64,000 bases of DNA from Notospermus geniculatus (lineage: Eukaryota > Nemertea > Pilidiophora > Heteronemertea > Lineidae). The notes beneath the pieces are model-generated. The model saw nothing but the letters and a program-made list of their open reading frames with translations. It searched no databases and was not told where the DNA came from. The translations under genes and the position numbers were made by a program. The stretch is taken from NCBI GenBank assembly GCA_002633025.1, contig NMRB01000111.1, positions 369,606-433,605 on the forward strand, read 5' to 3'. Positions 21,394-33,654 of the stretch are shown here, piece by piece (position 1 is the stretch's first letter; the number at the start of each line of letters is the position of its first letter).

Positions 21394-21587
21394 ACCAGCA
21401 GCACACCAGGCGATGTCACCAGTGAGCAAAATTGGCTGTTGACACCAGGTGTGCGCTGGACAGCGATGCATGGGATCATCTCCCCAGTGATGTTCGCCCG
21501 ATGTTCGCCCAATAGCAAAGCCGATATCACCTCGTCTTTGGTGGCTGGCGAGTAGATCAGTTGCGATATCGCCTGGTGTGCTGCTGG
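21394..21587. mobile_element. Inverted-repeat element with 20-bp perfect ends, partly duplicated
   Basis: The left end CCAGCAGCACACCAGGCGAT is repeated exactly in inverse orientation at 21568-21587. The right part and the following text (GGTGCTCAGCCTATCACTTTG) recur at about 21751-21835 with few changes, giving a tandem partial copy. Related text occurs at 31290-31560 and its duplicate. Confidence 0.7.
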
Positions 21588-21839
21588 TGTAAGGTGCTCA
21601 GCCTATCACTTTGGGACCATCAACACAAGAGGAATGAGGTGAATCAAGTATCACTCCAGGTGTGTGATGTTCGCCCAATGTCAAACAATATCAAAAGTAT
21701 TATCGCCTAGTCTGCGGTGGCTGGCAAGAAGATCGAAGGTGAGTAGATCATTTGCGATATCGCCTTGTGTGGTGCTGGCGAAGGTGCTCAGTCTATCACT
21801 TTGGGATCCTAACACAAGAGGAATGAGGTGACATCAAAT

Positions 21840-22830
21840 GTATAAAGGGCCACGATATTGCCACTTTTTGTCGACAGCCAGCGCCTCCGACTGTGATTGC
21901 ATCATTCTCTAATACCGTAGTTCTGCCTTCAGCCCCAGTGTTGGAGAATGTTTGATGCGTACCCTAGGAACATGACTCTACATGGGATGAGGTTGGCAAA
22001 CGGTAGTTCAACAACAATGTCAATAGAGGTCTTCGTTAACACGGGTATATTTAGTGCAGGATCGGGAAGGAAGACTGGGCCCCTTTACAGCAAACTACAT
22101 GCAGAAAGACAACATTTTCACCTGTATTCAGAAAAGACGTATCTGTTTCCTTGAAATCAAAGATGGACCTTTATCCTCCAGGTTACAAGAACAGGCTGTG
22201 TGACCAATAATTACCTATCTGTAAATGAAACGTCCCAATAGACTACGATCAGAAAGTTTTCAAGAGGAGAAAATAGCTTTGGAAACGAAAAGAAGTCGTG
22301 TCAGGAGAAACGAGGACTGAAAGAAAGTTGTGATAGACGACACGAGACACTAGATACATCTGTGATTTCATCAGGCAACAAAGGGGTAATCATCAGGCTG
22401 GGATGAGCAGACTGTAAACGATACACCGATACTTGTCAATTGAAATATAATACTCCTCCGTACCGGCTAAAGAAAAATGGTCTCCGTATCACGCCTAGAC
22501 CGATGACCATGTTTGGGTTTCCTCTCTACCAAGGGAATGAAGCATGAGAGCCATAACTAACTTCCAAGTGAAAAGACAGTGATGTCGAATTGATATATGA
22601 TAGGGAACATCCTGAATGAAAGCGACTGAGCATGGAGATCAATGGACATCCCTGCGGCAAGAAGTGGTATGTGACATCATGAGGTGGACCAGGGCAGAAA
22701 CATTTTGGGGCCATACATCTGACGAAGCATTCAAATTTCAGGATGGCTATCTCTCGACACCAGTTTGTATACCCTTGTCTAGCGTGTGATTATAGTCGCT
22801 ACCTCAGTGTGACTGTTTCAATTCCGAGCT
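21840..22830. other. Unassigned non-coding stretch
   Basis: No gene is recognised; only short frames of about 60-70 codons. Confidence 0.5.
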
Positions 22831-22837
22831 GGGACCG

Positions 22838-23400
22838 GCTCGACACCCCTCACCTTAGCATTTCCAGTCACCACCTCGGCTTGCCTGCTTCGATTCCAAG
22901 CTCTGACATTGCTCAACACCCCCTCACCTTAAGTATTTCCAGTCACCACTCAGCATGACTGCTCCAGTTCCAAGCTGCCCGACACCCCTCACCTTAGCAA
23001 GGCGGCCATATTGGATGTCCGATCGGGCCAAAACTCCACATCTGTTAGCATTTCCAGTCACCATCTCAGCATGGCAGCTCCAGTTCCAAGCTCTGACATT
23101 GCTTGACACCCCTCACCTTAGNATGACTGCTCCAGTTCCAAGCTGCCCGACACCCCTCACCTTAGCATTTCCAGTCACCATCTCAGCATGGCTGCTCCAG
23201 TTCCAAGCTCTGACATTGCTTGACACCCCTCACCTTAGCATTTCCAGTCACCACCTCAGCATGGCTGCTTCGATTAGCTCTGACATTGCTCGATACCCCT
23301 CACCTTAGCATTTTCAGTCACCACCTCAGTATGGCTGCTTTGATGATGCTGTGGCCTGACCCTAGCATTTTCAGTCACCTCAGCATGACTGCTGCAATTC
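22838..23400 (+). repeat. Minisatellite, ~73-bp unit, about eight copies
   Basis: The unit contains CACCCCTCACCTTAGCATTT, CCAGTCACCACCTCAGCATG and CAAGCTCTGACATTGCT. Full units are about 73 bases; shorter ones of about 60-66 bases lack TCTGACATTGCT. An interruption at about 23000-23045 and one undetermined base at 23122 break the array. Frames running through it are repeat-derived, not genes. Confidence 0.9.
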
Positions 23401-23856
23401 CAATATATTGGTTGTCAATTCCTTCACTTTTTTTCCTCCCATCAAGTCAATGCATGTCCTCATTCCTTCCACTCATTAACTACTTCACCCTCGGGACCAT
23501 CTAAAACATGATGCCAAGTCAATATTTTTGCAATTCCTCTTGATTTCCCTTCTGGCAGAAGAAAAGTGTACACGGTCAGTCTCCTCCCTTCTTTTCCCCT
23601 CTCAAGACAAAAGCAAGATCTATTTGCATTTGTGACAACCTTTTCTGTATTTCCCTGGGTAGCCCATAAATCATTTTCATCATTTATTGTGGTGTGTTAT
23701 CGCCCTCCAGGCTCCAATCGAGCGTGTTCACCACATCCCTTTTGTGCAATATAGGCCAACTGACTAATTCATCCTGTGACAGTCCAGTTTCTTGCTGTGT
23801 TCCACATTCCCTGCAGTACCATAGATGTAATTGGAAGGCCGAGTCCTCGACATTAC

Positions 23857-24141
23857 CAACTTCTGCAAACATCCCAAAAATTCTAAGGATCTTCTTTCTT
23901 GATCGGCTTCTGACGCTTCCTCAGAGCTCATTTCAGATAATTGGCCTAACTTTCGTGAAATCATCCGATCTGTTTCACAAAACACCGATGAATTATCTTG
24001 TTTTTCCAGACCACTGTGTTCAGTGCTTGCAGAAGGCAATGCAACGAAATCTGGAAAAATGCAGGGTCTATTGTGTCTATTTTTATCAAAATCTGATATA
24101 TCGTAATAGTATCTCTTGGCTTTGTTGTCTTGACGATAATG
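23857..24141 (-). other. Possible minus-strand exon, unknown product
   Basis: On the minus strand, TTTCTTACAG ends at 24142 and is followed by 95 uninterrupted codons up to a GTAATG donor-like site at 23856. The block is 285 bases, a multiple of three, in one frame of a 157-codon open stretch (23764-24237). The translated text (for example ERRSLEFLGCLQKL at its end, with an acidic Ser/Glu-rich part before it) looks protein-like, but I recognise no domain. Another frame over the same bases is also open for about 60 codons, so chance is a real alternative. Confidence 0.22.
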
Positions 24142-24239
24142 CTGTAAGAAATCAAGCATTTCTATTGTGTTTTTTTGGAGAAACTTAGTCCTACATGTAT
24201 AGGAGGAACAAGAGATGTGGTATTCATTGTGTAACAATG

Positions 24240-25721
24240 ATCAGTAGAAGAAACCCACCATTGTCAATATTTGAGGGAATCTGATACTTAGTATTTGTTT
24301 GCTAGTCATTGTGTTTGCTGAACATTATGCTGAAAAAATACGGTCTTCCTATTGTTAGTTTTTTTGTGTGGACTTGTAATACTATCTTAAGACGTTTAGC
24401 TTTGATTCATTCATGCGTGTGGTGATGACCCTTGAGGTCAGGGTGCTGCCGTACCACAAACAGTTCTTAAACCTGGGGCCATCTGTCAACTTACTGCTGG
24501 AGTAGAGATGACATTCAGGGTGAAAGAGGCGAGAGTTGTTCATTGTTTGGAAATAAGCTTACATGTTTATGTAGCAGCAGAAGAAACAATTGTCTCTTTG
24601 TTTGTTACGAGAAAAAGGTAGGAGTCCTAGACCACATTGTTTCACTCCTGCATCAAACAACCCAACTCAACTCGCAAAAAGGAAATCTGCCCTATTACAT
24701 TTTTTTCAAACGAACCTATAATATTGATATGCGTGTTGTCATGTTTGGATTCTGCTATGATTCTTCCTGTAGTTGTTCAGTCGTCACTTCTTTCTCACCA
24801 CAATAGATTACCACACAAAGATGCTTTGCTTATGTTTGGATATTGTCAGTTACATCTTGGATATCGTGGTCTATTATGTGGCAGTTCTCAATCATAATTG
24901 GTATAGTCGTTGATGTTGATTTTGCTAATTTATTAACCCAAAGATCGAATCACATCGAATTTCACATTTAATTGTTCTGATAGAAGCCTGTTCTCTTCAC
25001 CCATGCCATTTGGCTTCCTGTTCATCCAGTAGGGAAAAGCCTATCGCAATAATGTCATCTAGCGGAGTTGAAAACTGCGACACAATGTCAAAAAAATTAG
25101 TCTTTGTCACACACCTGAACTCTGACCTTCAAGAAAATGTGTCTTGCTTACCAACTACAGCAAAAAATACAGATATTTTGTGGTGAGCAAGTCTGCATTT
25201 TTCAGCCAATTTCCATCTTGTATGAGACAGATCGATGTCAATGTTTTAGCTTGTGGGCTCACACAAAACATCACAACAGGTGGGTCTATTGGAAACTTTT
25301 CTTCTTATCCATTTTCTGTCGTGTTGAGTTCTTAGAAGCCTCACCTTTCCTCTTAAAAATTTAATATAGGATTTGGTTTGCTGAAAAAGAAGCTTTATAG
25401 TCTCGACCTTCTTTCTTCCTATTCCGATAGGCAAAAGTTGACAACTCAAATAACAGAAACTTTTCATGTTCACAAGTTCCAAAAATGCCCAAAACAAACT
25501 TGCCTTCAAGCTGCTTTGAACAAAAACCTGTTGATACATGTCGTTGTTTTTAGGCAAGTTCAACTTTCCTTGAAGCTTTCAGTTCCTGTGAAACTTGTCA
25601 AATTTGATACAGAAATCGGATATTTGAGCTTCTTATTGCCTTCTTGGTGACTGTCGTTGTGGGGAAACAGTCCTTTACCATTAATCTCCTGCCGAGGGTG
25701 AAACACTTAGAAACGTGTCTG
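24240..25721. other. AT-rich stretch, weak coding-like signals on minus strand
   Basis: No firm gene is found. Two further short minus-strand stretches follow acceptor-like AGs (25001-25074 and about 25570-25686) and read open, but none shows a known domain. They are recorded as hints only. Confidence 0.3.
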
Positions 25722-26716
25722 GGCCTTTGTACATTTCAAATCAAAGTGTTTATTTCAATATATCTTTTATGGAATTTGCAAGTTTCTTGTTGGTATGCTG
25801 TTTTGAATATTGGATTATTTCCTTTGATGAGAGAATGTTCCTGTGGGTTATCTGATCTTTATGACCTTTTGGTCCCTTTGGAGTTCCTTACAGCCTGAAA
25901 CCCTGGATATATTGCATCCAAATATCACAACGGTAATCTCATTCAAACTTTCTCAATTTTCACTGAAGTTTCTAAAGTTGCTGATCATTGTACAGCATCC
26001 TGTGACATTTAAGGAATGCATTCACCTTGGAGATAAATTCTGAAGTAGAAGATGGAACTGTGTCTGTTGTTTTGATGATGAATTGGAATGAATTGGACAA
26101 AAACTTCACCCTTCCTTCTTATTCTTGACACGTCTGTTCCATTCATATGGCCCTCTGACTTTTCAGCTACAGGGCATTATCCCACCAGCTCATTCTCTCC
26201 CAGTCACAGTCTTCATACACTTTTTCTTGTGAGTATTGTCAGTAGAACTAGAATAGGTCGAGCAATGTTCACCTCCATTACTTTTCCAGTCATTTCTTTC
26301 TATTGCTTCCTTCAGTTGCAATAAATCAAGCCATTTTCACAAAAAATCAGTTGTGGCAATCATAATGGGCCATTTGCCTGCTTCTGTTTTATTTTAATGC
26401 CATTCCCATTGCCCCTGTTGAGTGATATGGTTCCCTGACTCAGATTGGTGATGTGACTGACCAACTTGGAGGTGTCATCATCAGTTAAACCAAAAATAGA
26501 TATTTTTGGTTAAACTCAGTAAACTCAGTCACGCTTCACCGTCCTTTCATGGATGCACACTCAAGGTTACTCTAGTCATTCACCTGTAGGTGTTCATCCT
26601 GGTTCCATGCCGTCCCCGTCCCCGGGCCCCCCCCCCCCACCCCACCCAAGATTGAATTGAGACCTGAGCACCAGATACAGCACTAGCTCTACAGACAACA
26701 TTGACCAATGTGCAGC

Positions 26717-26809
26717 AAGAGGAAACTGGAGTGCCCAGAATTGACCAATGATTGAACGTAGAACCTCAAGAGGTGACGAGACTTGGTATTGCACCACACG
26801 GACAGCCCA
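26717..26809 (-). mobile_element. tRNA-derived SINE-like copy (duplication copy 1)
   Basis: Read on the minus strand: GGGCTGTCCGTGTGGTGCAA, a box-B-like block (GAGGTTCTACGTTCAATC), then CTGGGCACTCCAGTTTCC. Head and tail order match the copies at 3503 and 8313. A C/G homopolymer run lies downstream at about 26625-26645. Confidence 0.6.
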
Positions 26810-29110
26810 GAGATGTAGGTGGCGGGATGAGAAGTTTCGATTCCATACTTACAGGCCAATAATGCTATGGCTTCAGCCCTGAAGGAAAAATCTAATACAA
26901 ATAATACAGGTGGTGTTTCTCGGATCAGATAGACGGAGGAAACACAAGCCAAACAACCCAATGAGGGAGAGGAGGCAATTCCCAAGCTTGATATCAGATA
27001 ATCCAATAAGAATGTGGTGACTACATGATTCCCCAAGACTTGCCCGATCACCACAACCCCCTGATCAAATCAAGTGAACTGTCTTCAAACGCTATCTATA
27101 TCAGTTTTGACAAGAGATACACTTGCCTGCTGAGGTGGTTCAAGGGTGTCAAGTTGCTCCCACGCAAGATTAGGAATAATTGAATAAGTGAATCAACCGA
27201 GGACCACCTGGTTGCCTGTCACGGAGAAATCTCCCAGGTTCAACATGTGACAGACTTTGTAAAGCAATTTTGGCAGTGCGTGTTCATATAAATAGCTAAA
27301 TATGTTAACACAATTTTGTCTTTTGGTCATGCCAGGCACGATCACCCTGATGCTTAGCCTAAATGACATAGGTTCTCTGTCTTTAAAACGGAGAAGCCCA
27401 AGGTCAGACAGTAACCTTGCTTTCCTGGGTCTTTCTTTCTCCCGATCGTGATGCTTGTAGGAGTATTTCTGTACATGGGGATGTGGCAAATCAGAGCAAT
27501 GGTCTTTCATCAATGGTCTTTTACTGTGTGTTGCAGAGCGAAACTGAGTCTTGTGTTCGCCGCGCAGTAGAGTTATTGCACCTGGATTTTTCAGTTTTGC
27601 CAATCAGCAACCCAATGCAGCTTGCTTCCTTCTTTCCTGGACCGCTGACTCCATCCCAGAGGCTGTACATCATCATCATCATTCCGATCAGAAACCATCA
27701 GACAATTGTCTTGGCCATCAGTGGTCATTTGTCACACATCAGGAAATGGTCGCCTTTCAGCTGATGATTTATGAAGGAACCATTCAATTACTTGGCAGCT
27801 AATCAACACATAATCTTGACATATGGCAATACGCTGATACATAATCATAATCACTCATTCAGGCTCATTTTGCCTCGTCACAGCACCATTATGTTGTTCC
27901 TTAATTCTTACAACAAGCGGAGAAAGTTGAGGGGCTTTAGGGGATGGTGATCTTGGAGGATTGGAGATTTGTATCCAGATAGGGAGGGATGACCTCCAAT
28001 GACATGGCAGCGTGTCGATGAGAGATTACTTGGGGGTGTGGTTGATCAAGGAAACGGCCAAACTCTACACTACAGTGCACTTAAATGTGCTAGACAGAGA
28101 TATTACTTCAATTGTCCACTACTCCCACTGATCGTAAGTGAAGATGCTGCCTTTTACCATTGAAGTTGGAAAGGATGAATGCTGATGTCAGGTCAACCGC
28201 ACGAACAGGTGGCAAGTAACTTTTCCAGATCACTTTGCATCTGAGGCACAACCATGTGGAACAAATCAGTCGCCGATATGGTGCGACGTGACTGCAGTTG
28301 CATCTCACCTGCAACGATCGGCATTAGTTGCCAATCAAAAAGATGCATGAGTTGAACATGTTCAACTTCTGTGCCTTCCCAAAGGGCTGTAATCCATTCA
28401 CAGTCGACCTGACTTAATTTACAACTCCCTGCACGCAGGTGCTGCCCATTCCACGATGAGCGCACACATTTTCACTTCTGCGACGTGACCATGATTTCTT
28501 CACTTGATGCCAACTGTTCTGTGTAGCGTGGCCTGGCATCAGCTTCTTCAACCACCTCTTCGAGTGCCACTTTAGTACGCCATTGAAGTACATGAGAAGT
28601 TGGAGTATATGATGAAGAAGGTATCTTGTGCCAAGGGATACATCAAGACCGCCAATTGACCTCGCCCTCGACAGTTTGCATATCAGTTGAATAATGGTTC
28701 TAAATCACCAATCCTTTCCTCCGAAAGCGTGCCTGACCATATCTCAATTTTCCCATCGCCATGACATGAGTTGTTCATAAATTGCTTGACCATGTCAACT
28801 CGTGTGTCATTTTCAGGGATTGCCAGTGGCAGTATTGCCTGACCGAATCCATCCTTTCAAGCCTTGCGTGTCTTCAGCAATCTTTTGAAGATGGGACGTT
28901 GATGAGTGCAATTAGTAATTTAGCAATGCTGGGGATATTTTAATGTTTTAGTTTGAAAAGGTTGGCTCTCCTGATGTTGGAGTTTCTATTGTCTTGTTTA
29001 CCTGGTTCATTAGCAATCTGGCTATGTCTTGTTGTGATCACAGATTGGTTATTGGTGAAGCCAGCAGCATTTATGCGGGGAAGAATATGCTTGTGCTTGA
29101 ACTTCGGAGG

Positions 29111-29255
29111 TTGGTTGTGGTGGTGTGCCCATGTGCTAGCATGAGGGATGCTTCTTGTTGGCTGTGGATGTGTTGTGGAGTGGCCCATGCTAGTGTTGAA
29201 GAATGCTTCACTTTGGTTGTGATTGGCCCACGCTAGCATTGGGGGACTTTCGTTG
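29111..29255 (+). repeat. ~57-bp minisatellite, short allele (copy 1)
   Basis: About two and a half units of GTGGAGTGGCCCATGCTAG and GTTGAAGAATGCTTCAC, joined by GGTTGTGG. The counterpart in copy 2 (45489-45925) has about three times as many units. Confidence 0.85.
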
Positions 29256-30502
29256 TGGATGTTCTGTCCCTGAGGACATGTTGATGACCTCTTGTTTATC
29301 CGTTGACATCATTGGCACATATTTCTCCAACCTTCAGCAATAGGATTTGAATCTTCTGTCAACTTGATTACCCTTTCAAATACTGATTACATGTACATGT
29401 CAACTCTCCAAATGCGTATGATTTATATTTATCTCTGCAATCAGTCAGAGATTGTTCGGTTTCATATCGGCCAGCGTCAGGCACAATTTGCTTGTATTAT
29501 CCACAGATATATCTAGTTGGATTATACCATGACAGTCAGGTTGATAAACCTGTCACAACTGAATGGGATGCTGCAACCTGCCATTGTTCTCTCAATTCTT
29601 TCACCATCTCTCTCAGACTTGCTGAAGGCGGCCAGCCGAGTAAGACCATCATCAGTTTCAAGCTGATTGTACAAATCTCAGGCTCAAAAATAAGCAGATT
29701 GTTGCAGGCACAAAAAAAACTTGCCAACTGGTATCAATAAAATCAGAGTTATTTTGATCCCACTAAAACCTTGCCGGTTTTAGATAATCTAGTGCCTGGT
29801 CTCACTTTACGCCATGCGAGGCCTGGAATTACCCATTGTGGTTACTCGTTTGATGTCAATATCTAAGCTTACCTTGCCTTCATATCGTATAAAACTTTAT
29901 CCAGTTTACTTCTCCGGGACCTTCTCTCTTTTATCATTTGATGACACTCTCTGGTTTTCACTCTTGAAATCAATAGGGTTACAAAGGATGTGATAATGTC
30001 CTAAAGCTGAGCTTGAAGACATTTCAAAGGGTCATTAAGCCTCTGCTCTTGTCGGACTTTTTCCTTGGAGTGTATCAACATCAAACGTGGACAATTTACA
30101 TCGGATTGCTTTTGGCATCGAATCAATTGCTTTCTAATGGGGTATAAAAGGTCCATTACAATAAGGATCAAAATAAGGGGGCGAATACAGCTCATGAGGC
30201 TGCCTATACTTTCATGGCGCCAGGGGCTCATGAAGGAAGTTGTACCAATATCCTGCTTGAAGTGGGAGAGTGGCCATTAAAGATAAGGATCAAAGTGGAC
30301 AAATGAGACAGCTTTGGGCTTTAAGGTGTCATCAGCTTTGAGACTAATGGTTTGCTTCAACTGTCAATGGCATCCTTAGAATGGCTACTGGGAGATGGTG
30401 GGAATATTCTATAAAAGTGCCCCACAAGATTAAGTGTTTTTTGCCCCGATCACCCCTTGCTTAATACCTGTCACCCTCATAAGCCATTTCTTAGAAAAAA
30501 AA

Positions 30503-30590
30503 CCCAGAGGTGAAACAACCTCTTTCACCTCTGGGATCTCTTCTACATAGCGCCTGAGGAAGACCCCGATTGGGGTCGAAAATTTGTGAA
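30503..30590 (+). ncRNA. Hairpin followed by hammerhead-like core (unproven)
   Basis: A perfect 13-bp hairpin (CCCAGAGGTGAAA / TTTCACCTCTGGG, 30503-30535) is followed by CTGAGGA (30554-30560), a stem (ACCCC GATT GGGGT) and GAAA (30578-30581). CUGANGA-stem II-GAAA is the catalytic core order of hammerhead ribozymes, which are known in Penelope-like elements. I could not draw convincing stems I and III, so this may be an inactive relic or coincidence. Copy 2 has lost the G of GAAA. Confidence 0.3.
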
Positions 30591-31289
30591 ATATTCGGAG
30601 ACGACTTTCTGATTTATTGTGTACTATGTGTCGTTTTTGTGCTGTTTTTTTGATATCTTAGAAAAAAAGATGTCTTTCAAGTAAAAAAAAATATCAGGAA
30701 GTCTGTTTAAAGAGAATAATAATATCACTCTGTGTTTTTCACTTGTCCTTATCTGTTCAATCCCATCGGGAAAACTAGACCGTGGGGTGAAATATTGCCA
30801 TTGTGGATGAGCAATTAGTCCTGCCTCGTGCAACCTTGAGCCAGACTCGGCAAAAAAACGTCGCATTAGTAATTACCTGAATGTGTTCCAAGCAAACCAC
30901 AGGAAACACCCCGGGCTGCTTCTACCAAGACACTACCCACCCAGAGGGAGATACCAGTCCACAAAAATTAGCAAGAAAAAATAGCTTGTCATTCACAATT
31001 TCATCCCTTTGGCTCCAATTAGAATGATAACAGGAAAAAAATTACCGAAGCCATGGGCTGTTCTTGAAAATTAACTTGATTTCTGAAAGTGCTGATGTTG
31101 GGGAGTTCTCTCGAGACGTTATTGGCTAAATTATTGGTTTCTTCAATTATATTCAATTGCTCTTTGACCAATTGATATGATCATGTCGAAAGCATTTGAG
31201 GATCATCAGTCATGAAATGTTGAAATCGACAGAGTGGATGTCAAACGTATCAAGGGAGAATCAAGGATATCATGTCCGTTTCATGTCAA

Positions 31290-31560
31290 GCTGACGGTAA
31301 TCATCTAAAGCAGGCAGGACACCAGGCAAGGTGAGGGCAGCATCGCAAGCAATTTGATCGCCACTGATCTGATCGCCAGCCACAGCAGACAAGGCGATAT
31401 TTAAAGTTTGGTTTGTTAGATATTTAGCGATCATCGCTGGGAGAAGATTCCAAGCATCGCTGTCCAGTGACACCTGGCGTCAACAGCGGCTTTGCCTGTT
31501 GGCGATGAGATCACTTACAATATCGCCTGGTGCGTTGCTCGCATAAAAGCCAATGCTATT
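31290..31560. mobile_element. Inverted-repeat element rich in GCGAT (copy 1)
   Basis: Text such as GACACCAGGCAAGG on the left and ATATCGCCTGGTGCG on the right, with many ATCGC/GCGAT words between them, relates this block to the element at 21394-21587. Ends are decayed and approximate. Confidence 0.5.
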
Positions 31561-32240
31561 GCTCTCATTACTGCTTAAACAAATTCTCGTGGTCTCAGGT
31601 GCAAAAACACGAAAGAAAGAAGATGCCTGATTTGGTTTTCTTTTGAACAAAGACCTAATGAGCCGTTGATCGCCCAGAACGACCTGGTAACTCATTCCCT
31701 CTCCATTATCAGATCTTAACATGTTCTTGTGAATCAGAGCCTACAAATGAATTTGTCGTGCAAGCTGGTTACCATGAACATCAAACCCATTATTGTTGCT
31801 GAGGAAAGTGACGTTATGGCCATGACCAGATCTCATAGTACTTGACATCGTGGAACAAGCTTTAGCCTACTTGTTATAGTTCTGGTACAGCTATGGAATG
31901 TCTGTTCCCCTTTAACATTGATTCTATCCGACACAAACCAGAGTGAATGATCGTGACCAAAGTAATCAGAGTTATCTTCTTCTAGCCACGACTTTGCGGC
32001 TTCATCATCAGAGCTTATGTGATGTTTACATTTTATCCGATGACAAATTGGTGAGTGTATGTAGCAGATATTGGAGGGATTACTGGCTGGTTATGACAAC
32101 ACTTCAGGTGGATAGAGATGGCAGAAAGAAACATGACTGACCACATAATGATCAATCCAAGTCTCGGGTGTGTAATTGATTACTCTTATATCGTATCTAT
32201 TACTCCAGAAGAAAAGATGGCATCGTGTATTCAGCCGGTG

Positions 32241-32462
32241 TTCAAGATGGCTGCCATGGAACCCATCTTGGAATTCAAACCATATTCAAGATGGCTGCCA
32301 TGGTGTTCATTTTGGAATTCTATCCGTGTTCAAGATGGCTGCCATGGAGCCCATCTTGGAACTCAAACCAGTATTCAAGATGGCTGCCATGAAGCCCATC
32401 TTGGAATTCAAACCAGTATTCAAGATGGCTGCTGTGGCACCCATGTTGGAATCCCAGTTTGC
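32241..32462 (+). repeat. 44-45 bp tandem array of YY1-like sites (copy 1)
   Basis: Five units start at 32241, 32285, 32329, 32374 and 32419. Each begins TTCAAGATGGCTGC (four continue CCATG) and ends near TTGGAATTCAAACC. CAAGATGGCTGCC matches the known animal YY1/Pleiohomeotic site (AAGATGGC core). Open frames through the array are repeat-derived. The same array is present in copy 2 at 48957. Confidence 0.85.
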
Positions 32463-32537
32463 TTTGTGCGAGCTTCTAGTTGAGTTTGGGTGGGTGATAG
32501 TTTGTGTCTTCTTCCCCAGTCCAGCAGGTGAGGCTCA

Positions 32538-33024
32538 CAGGGTTCGTACGCCCCCTTAAAAACCGGGAATGTCCTTGAAAAAAACAGTTGGTCTTGAAAA
32601 CCCTAAAATGTCCTTAGATTTCAAAGGTTACCCTTAAAAACCGCAGAAAAGTCCTTAAATTTTGAATAAAGCTTTTGAAAAGTTTGTTTGTTGCCGTTCT
32701 TCCCTAAACTGAAGAAGTTACTTGTGTTTTTTTCAAGATTCTACCCCGCCCAGGTCGCTATATCAAACCCCCGCGGCAATCACCATGCTGTCCTTGGTTT
32801 CCCGCCAAGGAATCTCAAGCCTCCATGCGCCATCTTACGTTCAGAAATGAAGTGATGACTATAAGTCTGCGCATGTGCGTGGTGTGTTGATATGTCATGG
32901 CGGCAAATTTTAGCGAATTTGCTTCGAATTCGCTACGTTTTACCCTGAAAAACCCTTAAAAACGGGGTCTTAATTACCCTGAAATGTCCTTGAAAATAAT
33001 CTCGGGGGAAGTGTACGAACCCTG
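32538..33024. mobile_element. 487-bp transposon present only in copy 1, with empty site in copy 2
   Basis: It starts CAGGGTTCGTACGCCCCC and ends GTGTACGAACCCTG, imperfect terminal inverted repeats. GCTCA flanks it at 32533-32537 and 33025-33029. Copy 2 has a single GCTCA at 49249-49253 with no insert, a clean empty site. The interior carries repeated GTCCTTGAAA/CCTTAAAAA words and no transposase. The 5-bp target duplication resembles the element at 5575, whose ends are also CAG-type. Confidence 0.9.
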
Positions 33025-33654
33025 GCTCAGCCTCAGAGTTTGGGTCTGGTGATGTGTTTTCTCATTCTTAAAACGAGTTTTCTGCAGCGGAGTTGCCCAT
33101 ATACATGTAGATAGAAAGCCATCTTGCACGAAAAACTCGCGTGGAAGAGCGCCTTTAACTACACACAACTCAGTATAGGTTTCTAATAAAAAACAGTCAA
33201 GATCAGCCGAACCGGATTAAGAACTGAAGTTTTTCGACGATCTTAACTCGCAAGTTTGTGGCATCAGCTGTCAATGAACAACGCTAGCACCTTTTTATTT
33301 CCTATTCACAACTAGAAAATATAGAATTTTTGAAAAAATCAACCTTCGCTATATAAAAAACATGACAATATCGACTGTTTCCACACAAAGGTGTGGAGAA
33401 CAAACATCACCTGGTGTTCTCATCTTGGATTTCAAGTTGGGAAGTTTTTTTAAACCATTAGTTTGATCCCTTGTTTCCCTTGTTGCAAGGGTTATACTAG
33501 GGTTTCATCCCGCTTACTGTCGTTTCACATCAGGCCTGGAACATGATATACCTTTTTATATGGCTTCTTTTGTTACGGTGTCAGGTGAAACGAATCCTGA
33601 GAGAGTGGTGAAAGCTAGTATCAATAAAAATGAAGGTGATCTCCAAAAATGGTG

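Noticed and set aside
22955-23504. Frames of 94-117 codons with repeated LAFPVTISAW-like text
   Set aside because: Derived from the ~73-bp minisatellite; indels between units change frame and an N lies inside.
32118-32559. Overlapping 121- and 127-codon frames, repeated at 48834-49317
   Set aside because: They run through the YY1-like tandem array in two or three frames at once and, in copy 1, into a transposon; not a gene.
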